Shown here: in pieces, positions 57,245 to 64,000 of the stretch
Position numbering within the stretch: position 1 is the stretch's first letter
How the letters are laid out: each line of letters begins with the position of its first letter
Origin: Sedimentibacter sp. MB35-C1
GTDB lineage: Bacteria > Bacillota > Clostridia > Tissierellales > Sedimentibacteraceae
NCBI RefSeq assembly: GCF_030913635.1
Contig: NZ_CP133188.1
Span: forward strand, 1,426,001 to 1,490,000
Direction of reading: 5' to 3'
DNA length: 64,000 nt
The notes under the pieces: generated by a model
The model's input: the letters and a program-made list of their open reading frames with translations, nothing else
The model's database searches: none
What the model was told of the DNA's origin: nothing
Translations under genes and position numbers: made by a program

Positions 57245-58669
57245 ATGACCTTTGAGCATAGTTTTAACAAGCACGACAAAGAAATATTTGAATATATATT
57301 TGATAATATTCCGGATTCAATAACTATTGTTGATATGAGCGGAAAAGTAATTTTTTTTAATAAAATGGCAGAGGAATACTTCGGAGTTCTTAGAAACAAT
57401 ATTATTGGCAAAGATATTAGAGAATTTTTTCCAAACGCTATTCTTCCTAGGGTTCTTGAAAGCAGGACATCATTCCATAATATTTATAATAATCCAAGGG
57501 AAAACAGCTTTGTTGTATCAAGTGCAGTACCGCTTGAAGACAAGGGCGGCAATATGATGGGTGCGCTGGTTATAGACCGAGACATAACAGAAATCTTCAA
57601 GTTGAGCGAACTTCTTAATAAAACACAATCAAATCTGCTGAAACTGGAAAAGGAATATTCAAAAATCAAATCTGCTGGAGAGGCGTATTTTTCAAAAATT
57701 ATAAGCAACAATGCTAACTTTATTGAAATAATTAATCTGTGCAAGAATATATCAAAATCACCTTTAAACGTTTTGCTGAAGGGAGAGAGCGGAACAGGAA
57801 AAGAACTGTTTGCGAAAGCTATCCATTACGAAAGCGGCAGGCAGGGAAAGTTTATTCCTATTAACTGCAGCGCCATACCCAGGGATTTGTTTGAAAGTGA
57901 ACTTTTTGGATATGAAGCAGGAGCATTTACCGGAGCTAGAAGTGCTGGAAGAAAGGGAAAGTTTGAAGAGGCTGAGGGTGGAAGCCTTTTTCTTGATGAA
58001 ATTGCAGACATGCCCATAGAGCTTCAGCCAAAGCTTTTAAGAGTTTTGGAGGAAGGTGTGGTAACAAGAGTCGGTGGAAATAATCCGAGAAAAATTGACG
58101 TGAGAATTATTTCTGCTACCAACAGAGATATAAGGGCATTAATCAAAGATGAGAAATTTCGCAGCGACTTGTACTACCGCCTTGATGTTTTTCAAGTCAA
58201 TATACCGCCTCTCAGAGAGAGAAAGGGAGATGTAGTCCTTTTGGCGAATAAATTTATACAAGAATTTTGTATGGAGCAGGGTATAAATATCATAGAAATT
58301 CCCAATGATATTTTAAATATATTTTTTGAATATCATTGGGAGGGAAATGTCAGAGAGCTTCGGAATGTAATTCAGCGGTCAGTAATATATGCATCCCAAA
58401 GAGGTAAAAATAAAATAGAAATAGAATTTCTGCCTCACCACATGCAAGATATAAAGGTTGATGAAATCAAAAAAGTTATAGATGTAAATGAAATTAAGAG
58501 ACACGAAATCGGTTTGGAAGAATATCTTGAAAAAATAGAAAAAAGAATAATACAAAAGACCCTTGAGGAGTTGAATTTCAACAAGACGGAAGCTGCAAAA
58601 CACTTAAAGCTTCCAAGGGCGACGCTATATTACAAGATGGAAAAATACAATATAAAAATAAATGTATAA
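57245..58669 (+). CDS. Sigma-54-dependent activator with PAS sensor
   Basis: A 474-residue enhancer-binding activator. In order: an N-terminal PAS domain (about 13-120, [19 protein letters not shown]); a central AAA+ domain with Walker [16 protein letters not shown], the sigma-54 loop GAFTGA, Walker [12 protein letters not shown], and the conserved [19 protein letters not shown]; and a Fis-type helix-turn-helix at the C-terminus ([22 protein letters not shown]). It acts on promoters with GG/GC -24/-12 elements; I saw none nearby, so its target is elsewhere or too degenerate to see. The signal sensed by PAS is unknown. The ATG follows AGGTGG. Confidence 0.95.
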   Translation: MTFEHSFNKHDKEIFEYIFDNIPDSITIVDMSGKVIFFNKMAEEYFGVLRNNIIGKDIREFFPNAILPRVLESRTSFHNIYNNPRENSFVVSSAVPLEDKGGNMMGALVIDRDITEIFKLSELLNKTQSNLLKLEKEYSKIKSAGEAYFSKIISNNANFIEIINLCKNISKSPLNVLLKGESGTGKELFAKAIHYESGRQGKFIPINCSAIPRDLFESELFGYEAGAFTGARSAGRKGKFEEAEGGSLFLDEIADMPIELQPKLLRVLEEGVVTRVGGNNPRKIDVRIISATNRDIRALIKDEKFRSDLYYRLDVFQVNIPPLRERKGDVVLLANKFIQEFCMEQGINIIEIPNDILNIFFEYHWEGNVRELRNVIQRSVIYASQRGKNKIEIEFLPHHMQDIKVDEIKKVIDVNEIKRHEIGLEEYLEKIEKRIIQKTLEELNFNKTEAAKHLKLPRATLYYKMEKYNIKINV

Positions 58670-58766
58670 TAGATAATGGCTGAGAAGTAATTGCATTACA
58701 GCAACAAAAGTTTGTCGAATTACGCTTATAGCGATGTCGTTATACGATTAAATTGAAAGGATTACA

Positions 58767-59918
58767 ATGGAAAAAATAAGATTAGCTGCCATATCTGCCT
58801 TTGGTTTAGAGGCAATAGTTAAAAGAGAACTTCATGATTTGGGGTACGATGACGTAGTGACAGATAACGGATGGATGTACTTTGATGCCGAAATTGATGA
58901 TATTCCTAGAACAAATATAAACTTAAGGTGCGCAGACAGGGTGATGCTTGTTATGGGTCAGTTTGACGTGTACACGTTTGAAGAACTGTTCGATAAAACC
59001 TATGAGCTTCCCTGGGAAAAATGGATTTCTGAGGAAGGAAAGTTTACGGTAAAAGGGAAGAGTGTTAAATCTAAATTGTACTCTACCCCGGACTGCCAGT
59101 CCATTGTTAAAAAAGCAGTATCCAAAAAATTGTGCCAGGAGTATGGCAGGGAATGGATGCCGGAAACTGGAGCTGAATTTACAATACAGATATCAATTCA
59201 CAAGGATGTTGCAACTCTTACAATCGATACAACTGGGGCAAGAGAAGGATTGTTCAAGCGAGGATACAGAGAAAAGTCTACAATGGCTCCATTAAAGGAG
59301 ACTATGGCTGCTGCATTGGTAAAGCTCAGCTATTGGAATAAGGACAGAGTTTTGTACGATCCCATGTGCGGTTCAGGAACAATTGCTATTGAAGCTGCCA
59401 TGATTGGAAGAAACATTGCGCCGGGACTTAATCGAAAATTTGCATCTCAGGGATGGCCAGTAGTCAAGGAAGAATATTGGAAAAATGCAAAAGTTGAGGC
59501 AAGAAGGAAAATTGACCTTGATTCTGACATTAAAATTTTTGCCTCTGATATAAGCAAAAAAGCAATTGAAATCGCTAAGGAAAATGCAATAGAAGCCGGA
59601 GTTGACGACTGTATTGATTTTTTTGTGAAGGATGTTACGAGGATAAGAGAGCCTATGTGTCCTAACGGAATATTGATAACAAATCCTCCGTACGGCGAGA
59701 GAATAGGTGAGACAGAAGAAATACATAAGATTCATAAAAAACTGGGGCAGGTATTCGGCAAAGATAAGACATGGTCCACATATGTAATAACGTCAGTTGA
59801 TTCTTTTGAAAGAGACTTTGGTAGGAAAGCAGATAGAAAAAGAAAGTTGTTTAACGGCGATGTAAGAGTGGATTATTATCAGTACTATGGAAAAAAGCCT
59901 GAAAGAAACAATGACTAG
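58767..59918 (+). CDS. THUMP-domain 23S rRNA methyltransferase, RlmL/YpsC type
   Basis: A 383-residue RNA methyltransferase. The N-terminal ferredoxin-like plus THUMP region (about 1-155, including GLEAIVKRELHDLGYDD) binds RNA. The C-terminal methyltransferase domain has DPMCGSGTIAIEAAMIGRNIAPG and the N6/N2-type motif ITNPPYGERIGE. It corresponds to the N-terminal module of E. coli RlmKL and to B. subtilis YpsC, which methylate a guanine in 23S rRNA. The older label DNA methylase is misleading. The ATG follows GAAAGGA. Confidence 0.93.
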   Translation: MEKIRLAAISAFGLEAIVKRELHDLGYDDVVTDNGWMYFDAEIDDIPRTNINLRCADRVMLVMGQFDVYTFEELFDKTYELPWEKWISEEGKFTVKGKSVKSKLYSTPDCQSIVKKAVSKKLCQEYGREWMPETGAEFTIQISIHKDVATLTIDTTGAREGLFKRGYREKSTMAPLKETMAAALVKLSYWNKDRVLYDPMCGSGTIAIEAAMIGRNIAPGLNRKFASQGWPVVKEEYWKNAKVEARRKIDLDSDIKIFASDISKKAIEIAKENAIEAGVDDCIDFFVKDVTRIREPMCPNGILITNPPYGERIGETEEIHKIHKKLGQVFGKDKTWSTYVITSVDSFERDFGRKADRKRKLFNGDVRVDYYQYYGKKPERNND

Positions 59919-60051
59919 GTTATATCAGCGAAAATTTTCATTATAAAAAAGTTGAAATACAATCATTTTTATTGTACACTGTAAATATATATTTGATTTT
60001 TTTCAATATTGTGATATTATATAAACTACAATATTGAAAGTTGGAGCAAAT

Positions 60052-60477
60052 ATGGTTGTAGAAGTAAGTGCCGGAGGAATTGTTTTTTTCAAGAACAGCA
60101 TATTGATGTTAAGAAAATTTAACAGAGATTGGGTCCTTCCAAAGGGAAGAGTTGAGAAAAATGAATCCTTGAAGGAAGCAGCTTTGCGTGAAGTTTATGA
60201 GGAAACGAGGGCAAAGGTTACTACCATTAAATATCTGGGAAAAATAAGCTATGAGTTCAATAGAACCTGCTATATGGACAGAGTCCATATAAACAAAGAA
60301 GTACATTGGTATTTAATGATGGCACGAAACATGAACTGTGTCGCTTTAAAAAACGAAGGATTTGTGGAAGCAAAATTTCTTCCGTTTGAAAGATCATTGG
60401 CAATTGCACGTTATGATGATGAAAGAAAAATCATAAAAAAAGCTGTTGAGGATATAAAATTTCATTGTTACAAGTAG
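60052..60477 (+). CDS. Nudix hydrolase
   Basis: A 141-residue Nudix phosphohydrolase. The complete Nudix box (GRVEKNESLKEAALREVYEE followed by TRAKV) lies at about residues 33-57. The start at 60052 follows TTGGAG; a TTG further upstream at 60034 would place the ribosome site inside the gene. It precedes whiA by 9 bases. In Bacillus the related Nudix gene yvcI heads the yvcI-yvcJ-yvcK-whiA-crh cluster, so the association is conserved here although two middle genes are absent. Substrate unknown. Confidence 0.92.
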   Translation: MVVEVSAGGIVFFKNSILMLRKFNRDWVLPKGRVEKNESLKEAALREVYEETRAKVTTIKYLGKISYEFNRTCYMDRVHINKEVHWYLMMARNMNCVALKNEGFVEAKFLPFERSLAIARYDDERKIIKKAVEDIKFHCYK

Positions 60478-60486
60478 GGTGATTAC

Positions 60487-61434
60487 ATGACTTTTTCATC
60501 TAAACTAAAAGAAGAACTGTCAAGAACAGAAATAAAAGATATAGTCAGTGCAAAGGCTGAAGCGGCAGCTTTTGTAAGAACAATGGGTTATATTACCCTT
60601 AAGGGTTTTAATAAGATGAAAGTTGAGTTTTCTACAGAGAACGCTGCGATTGCGAGACGTATTTTTAAGCTTCTTAAGGTGGCATTTGAAATTACTACAC
60701 AGGTAAGCGTTGAAAAAACCAACAGATTGAAAAAGCATAACAATTACATCATAAAAATTGAAGAAAATCTTTCAAAGAAGTTTTTGCAGGAAACAGGATT
60801 AACAGGTAATGATCTTAATATAATGACTTTTGACTATGGAGTTCCCAAAAGTATTGTAAGAAGTGAAGCATCTAAGAGAGCTTATGTTAAAGGAGCTTTT
60901 ATGGGATGCGGCAGTGTAAGCGATCCTGAAAGATCTTATCATGCTGAGTTTGTAAGCAATAAGGAGGAGCACAGCAGAGGAATTAGAGAATTGCTTAAGA
61001 GTTTTGGCATAAATGGTAAGACTATATTTCGTAAGAACTATTATGTGACTTATATAAAGGAAAGTGAACAGATTTCCGACCTGCTGGCATTAATGGGTGC
61101 TAACAGTGCAGTACTTGAATTTGAAAATGTAAGAGCAGTTAAAGAAACAAGAAATCAAATAAACAGAGTTATAAATTGTGAAACTGCTAACCTTGATAAG
61201 ATAGTTGACACTTCGATGAGACAGATTAACAGCATTAAGGTATTAAAGAAGCATAAAGCTATTGATAAACTTCCGGATCACTTGAGAGAGCTTGCTTATT
61301 TGAGACTGAAGCACACCAATGCGAGCTTAAAAGAACTGGGCGAAATGCTAGACCCACCCCTTGGAAAATCAGGTGTTAATCATAGATTAAGAAAAATTGA
61401 AGAAATTGCTAAAGATTTTGAACAAGAGAAATGA
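60487..61434 (+). CDS. whiA: DNA-binding protein WhiA
   Basis: WhiA is a conserved Gram-positive DNA-binding protein linked to cell division and chromosome segregation (and to sporulation in actinomycetes). The 315-residue protein begins with FSSKLKEELSRTE, has the LAGLIDADG-like region RAYVKGAFMGCGSVSDP and AEFVSNKEEHSRG, and ends with the helix-turn-helix domain HLRELAYLRLKHTNASLKEL and GKSGVNHRLRKIEEIA. Length and motifs are normal. The HPr gene starts 10 bases after the stop. Confidence 0.96.
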   Translation: MTFSSKLKEELSRTEIKDIVSAKAEAAAFVRTMGYITLKGFNKMKVEFSTENAAIARRIFKLLKVAFEITTQVSVEKTNRLKKHNNYIIKIEENLSKKFLQETGLTGNDLNIMTFDYGVPKSIVRSEASKRAYVKGAFMGCGSVSDPERSYHAEFVSNKEEHSRGIRELLKSFGINGKTIFRKNYYVTYIKESEQISDLLALMGANSAVLEFENVRAVKETRNQINRVINCETANLDKIVDTSMRQINSIKVLKKHKAIDKLPDHLRELAYLRLKHTNASLKELGEMLDPPLGKSGVNHRLRKIEEIAKDFEQEK

Positions 61435-61444
61435 GGTGAATATA

Positions 61445-61711
61445 ATGAGATCACAAAAAGTAATTTTGAAAAATAAAATTGGACTACATGCGAGACCGGC
61501 AGCTATATTTGTAAAAAAAGCTAGAAACTTTGACAGTGAGATAATTATAAAAAAAGGCATTCAGGAAGCTAACGGCAAAAGCATAATCAGTATTATGGCA
61601 TTAGGTGCAATGAAGGGCGATGAACTTATAATATTAACAAAAGGTTCAGATGAAGACAAATGTATTTCTGAATTAACTAATCTATTAGAGTTCATGGAAG
61701 AAGAAGAATAA
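61445..61711 (+). CDS. ptsH: HPr phosphocarrier protein
   Basis: An 88-residue HPr. The phosphotransfer residue His15 is present in GLHARPAAIF, and the HPr-kinase target Ser46 is in NGKSIISIMAL, so it can serve both sugar transport and catabolite control. In Bacillus the gene at this position is crh, which lacks the histidine; here the histidine is kept. The start at 61445 follows GAGGTG; the longer frame from 61397 lies inside whiA. No enzyme I gene follows. Confidence 0.93.
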   Translation: MRSQKVILKNKIGLHARPAAIFVKKARNFDSEIIIKKGIQEANGKSIISIMALGAMKGDELIILTKGSDEDKCISELTNLLEFMEEEE

Positions 61712-61712
61712 A

Positions 61713-61731
61713 AGGAGGGTATTGCCCTCCT
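61713..61731 (+). terminator. Hairpin after the HPr gene
   Basis: AGGAGGG/CCCTCCT, a 7-bp perfect stem with a five-base loop, then a weak ATTTAATT tail. It lies 24 bases before the next start and contains an AGGAGG, so it could also hide or mimic a ribosome site. Confidence 0.6.
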
Positions 61732-61754
61732 ATTTAATTGATAAGGGAGAAATA

Positions 61755-62498
61755 ATGGATAATAAAATATTGGCAAAAGTAGATGGAAGAGAAATAAGGG
61801 AATCAGATTTAAATAATCTGATGAAGAATTTAGGACAGAACGCAGCATATTTCCAAGGTGAAGAAGGAAGAAAAAAACTGGTTGATGAGCTTGTTATGCA
61901 TGAGCTTATGTATTCAGATGCTGTTGAGAAGGATCTTGATAAAGATGAGGAATTTATTGAAGTAATGGAAAACATGAAAAAATCCATGCTTCAGCAGTAC
62001 AGCCTCAGAAAAATGTTCAATGAAATATCAGTTTCGGAAGAAGACATAAAAAACTATTATGATAGTCACAAGGAAAAGTTTGTAACTGATGAAATGGTTC
62101 AGGCAAGTCATATACTTGTAGATTCAGAAGAAAAAGCAAACGAAATACTTGAGGATATAACAGATGGTCTTTCATTTGAGGATGCTGCAGCACAATATTC
62201 AAGCTGTCCTTCAAAACAGGCCGGTGGATCATTAGGAAAGTTCGGAAAAGGACAAATGGTTCCTGAATTTGAGAAGGCTGTTTTTTCAATGCAGGTTGGA
62301 GAAATCAGTGAGCCTGTTAAAACACAATTTGGTTACCACATAATCAAACTTACAGATCATACTACAAAAAGAAGCTCCAGTCTTGAAGAGGTTCATCAGG
62401 AAGTTAAAGATGCATGCTTCATGGAAAAACAGGAACAGTTATATGCGGACAGAAAAGCAGAGCTAAGCAATAAATACAGCGTTGAAGTCATAAAATAA
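61755..62498 (+). CDS. PpiC-type peptidyl-prolyl isomerase, cytoplasmic
   Basis: A 247-residue parvulin-family isomerase. The helical N-terminal SurA-like chaperone region (about 1-110) precedes the PpiC domain (about 113-205) with VQASHILVDSEEKANEI, LSFEDAAAQYSSCPSK, GGSLGKFGKGQMVPEFE and VKTQFGYHIIKLTD. Unlike PrsA it has no signal peptide or lipobox, so it should act in the cytoplasm. The start at 61755 follows AGGGAGA; the longer frame from 61722 would begin within the hairpin. It catalyses proline cis-trans isomerisation during folding. Confidence 0.92.
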   Translation: MDNKILAKVDGREIRESDLNNLMKNLGQNAAYFQGEEGRKKLVDELVMHELMYSDAVEKDLDKDEEFIEVMENMKKSMLQQYSLRKMFNEISVSEEDIKNYYDSHKEKFVTDEMVQASHILVDSEEKANEILEDITDGLSFEDAAAQYSSCPSKQAGGSLGKFGKGQMVPEFEKAVFSMQVGEISEPVKTQFGYHIIKLTDHTTKRSSSLEEVHQEVKDACFMEKQEQLYADRKAELSNKYSVEVIK

Positions 62499-62519
62499 TC
62501 ATCTAAAACAACCGCTACA

Positions 62520-62535
62520 CAGTCTTTTTAGACTG
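62520..62535 (+). terminator. Short hairpin after the PpiC gene
   Basis: CAGTCT/AGACTG, a 6-bp stem with a TTTT loop and no T run after it. Weak as a terminator. The rest of the gap up to 62751 is AT-rich and shows nothing else I can name. Confidence 0.4.
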
Positions 62536-62751
62536 CGCCTCCAAGCTTAAATTATCAAGTAGATTTTAAGCATAAAATTATTAAAATGTCAATAATTTTA
62601 TATTAATGTATTAATGTAGAATTTATTCTGTAAATATATTATAATAAAGATAAGTTAGGATATATACAATTATTACATGACATTATAGAGGTGTAGTCTA
62701 AAACAGCACTTAATATAATATAGTTTAGAAATCTAATGTAGTGGTGAAACT

Positions 62752-64000
62752 ATGAAAATGTCAAATATACTTGAGCTTGTCAAAGTTATGTTTATCCCGG
62801 TCAATAAACTTAATTTTAAACACATTACTAAAAAAAACCTTCCTTTTTTTATTGGTTGGATTAGTATGTTTATTTGGCTTTACTCATATTTTTTGCCATT
62901 TGGAGAATTTCGCTTTGAAAGTAATCTATACAATGAAAAGGTGGGAAATCCATTTTTATTCACCTGCGTGTGGCTTATTGTATGCCCATTTATCACAGTT
63001 TTATTTGACGGACGTAAGTACGTTCCAAAAACATTTTATAGTGTTATTATTGCTATAGTTTGTTTTTTAGGCATAAGATTTGTTCCCAGCGGAATGGTAT
63101 CACAAGCTATCCTGGTTCTTGGTTCTGCCTGTATAGGACATGTTTTTGCCTCAAGTTGCTATTCTTTTTTTATGGTGTTAAATAATTCTGAAAAATTTTA
63201 TGCTATGATATTGGCTGTATTGTTACCAAAGTTACTTATGTTCTTTCGACCGATGCTAAGCAGCCCTGAATCCAAGGTTGACGGTGCTACAATTTTTATA
63301 GCCTTAATTCTAATAATTCTTGCAGTTTGTTCGTTTTTATATAGAAACAATATAGATAATATGCCTAAATCCGGCACAGTTAAAGTTCCATCTAAAGCCT
63401 ACTACTTGATGCCGGTTGTTTTTATTGTACTTGGGCTTAATGATGTTTTAGCTCCTGCGACCATACGAAACCTTTCGGGATTGGCATCTCACAACGTAGA
63501 AAGTCTGTACTTTTACGGAGTGCTTATAGGATCTTCTTTTCTTATATTTGTTCAAAAAAAATTTTCCGTAAATATTTGTAATATGCTTAATGTTTCGTTT
63601 GCTCTTACTGCCATCGGTTTCGTTTTCAGTCTTATACACCATGAAAATTTAGTAATGGGTTGTGCTTCGATTATTTGCTTTGGAGCGGCATATATGATTG
63701 GCTTAACTAATATTTATTATTTAGCCGGTTTTATGGCTAAAAAGTTTCAAAGCGTCTTGTTTTACCGTATAGGTATTGTATTATCATCGCTTTATTACTT
63801 CTCTGGGTTGTCAATTGTCGCACTTTCAAAAAGTACGATTTATATTATACCCGGTAATTTCATGGCGCTGTTTTCTATTATTGTTATCATTGTGTTTTTT
63901 GCTTTATCGCCGGTATTTCTTGAAATGCTGTATGGTGGAGAGTGGATAGACGATACATACCGCCTAGATGTTACAATGTGCACGCGTTTAGAAGCTAAAC
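62752..64000 (+). CDS. Polytopic membrane protein, probable LuxR-type regulator, cut by window edge
   Basis: An open frame from the ATG at 62752 runs through the right edge without a stop (416 codons). It begins MKMSNILELVKVMF and contains about twelve hydrophobic segments typical of a polytopic membrane protein. It ends with the soluble stretch EWIDDTYRLDVTMCTRLEAK, which resembles the linker before the LuxR-type helix-turn-helix in membrane-bound regulators of Clostridia and Actinobacteria. I therefore predict a C-terminal DNA-binding domain just beyond the window. The ribosome site (GTGGTGA) is modest. A plain MFS-like transporter is the alternative. Confidence 0.7.
   Translation, partial: MKMSNILELVKVMFIPVNKLNFKHITKKNLPFFIGWISMFIWLYSYFLPFGEFRFESNLYNEKVGNPFLFTCVWLIVCPFITVLFDGRKYVPKTFYSVIIAIVCFLGIRFVPSGMVSQAILVLGSACIGHVFASSCYSFFMVLNNSEKFYAMILAVLLPKLLMFFRPMLSSPESKVDGATIFIALILIILAVCSFLYRNNIDNMPKSGTVKVPSKAYYLMPVVFIVLGLNDVLAPATIRNLSGLASHNVESLYFYGVLIGSSFLIFVQKKFSVNICNMLNVSFALTAIGFVFSLIHHENLVMGCASIICFGAAYMIGLTNIYYLAGFMAKKFQSVLFYRIGIVLSSLYYFSGLSIVALSKSTIYIIPGNFMALFSIIVIIVFFALSPVFLEMLYGGEWIDDTYRLDVTMCTRLEAK

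Overview
The window looks like a chromosome segment from an AT-rich, motile, anaerobic member of the Clostridia or Tissierellia (a Sedimentibacter-like organism is plausible, but the genus cannot be proved from the sequence alone). The evidence is low GC, strong AGGAGG-type ribosome sites with several TTG starts, SigD-type motility promoters, WhiA/HPr and 6S-like RNA neighbourhoods of Firmicutes type, and a flavin-based NADH/ferredoxin enzyme cluster. I saw no tRNA, rRNA, CRISPR array, prophage or intact insertion sequence.

Region 1 (1-12.8 kb) is a chemotaxis and flagellar block: an unknown gene cut by the left edge, cheA-cheR-cheB, fliD-fliS and a FliT-like gene, two chemoreceptors and a bacteriohemerythrin. 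A frameshifted pseudogene and an IclR regulator/DMT exporter pair (12.9-15.1 kb) interrupt the motility genes. Region 2 (15.5-29.4 kb) is a flagellin glycosylation operon. It starts at a consensus SigD promoter and runs through a Maf glycosyltransferase and a complete GDP-sugar legionaminic acid pathway (legB, legC, ptmE-like, legH, legI, legG, legF). Four extra enzymes are mixed in: a HAD phosphatase, a pyruvyl transferase, an ATP-grasp ligase and a PIG-L deacetylase. It ends at the flagellin gene, which has its own SigD promoter and a leader with the hallmarks of CsrA control. The extra enzymes suggest a decorated legionaminic acid, and this is the most promising undescribed biology here.

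Region 3 (29.5-35.1 kb) is signalling: a membrane c-di-GMP phosphodiesterase with a dead GGDEF domain, an OmpR-type two-component system and a third chemoreceptor. Region 4 (35.3-45.3 kb) is housekeeping: NAD kinase, RluD-type pseudouridine synthase, asparaginase, a PHP phosphoesterase, ispD-ispF, a short FtsH-like protease, a probable 6S RNA, a LacI regulator, a small secreted protein and an M18 aminopeptidase.

Region 5 (45.5-51.3 kb) encodes a three-subunit NuoE/NuoF/(GltD-NuoG fusion) flavoenzyme, probably an electron-bifurcating transhydrogenase of the Sporomusa (Stn) kind. Region 6 (51.5-64 kb) holds methyltransferases, a YihY-type membrane protein, 3-hydroxybutyryl-CoA dehydrogenase, GlnRS, a sigma-54 activator, a THUMP RNA methylase, the Nudix-whiA-HPr group, a cytoplasmic PpiC isomerase and a membrane-anchored LuxR-like regulator cut by the right edge.

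Motility appears to be one SigD regulon: SigD-like sites precede cheA, the divergent unknown gene, hemerythrin, the glycosylation operon and flagellin.
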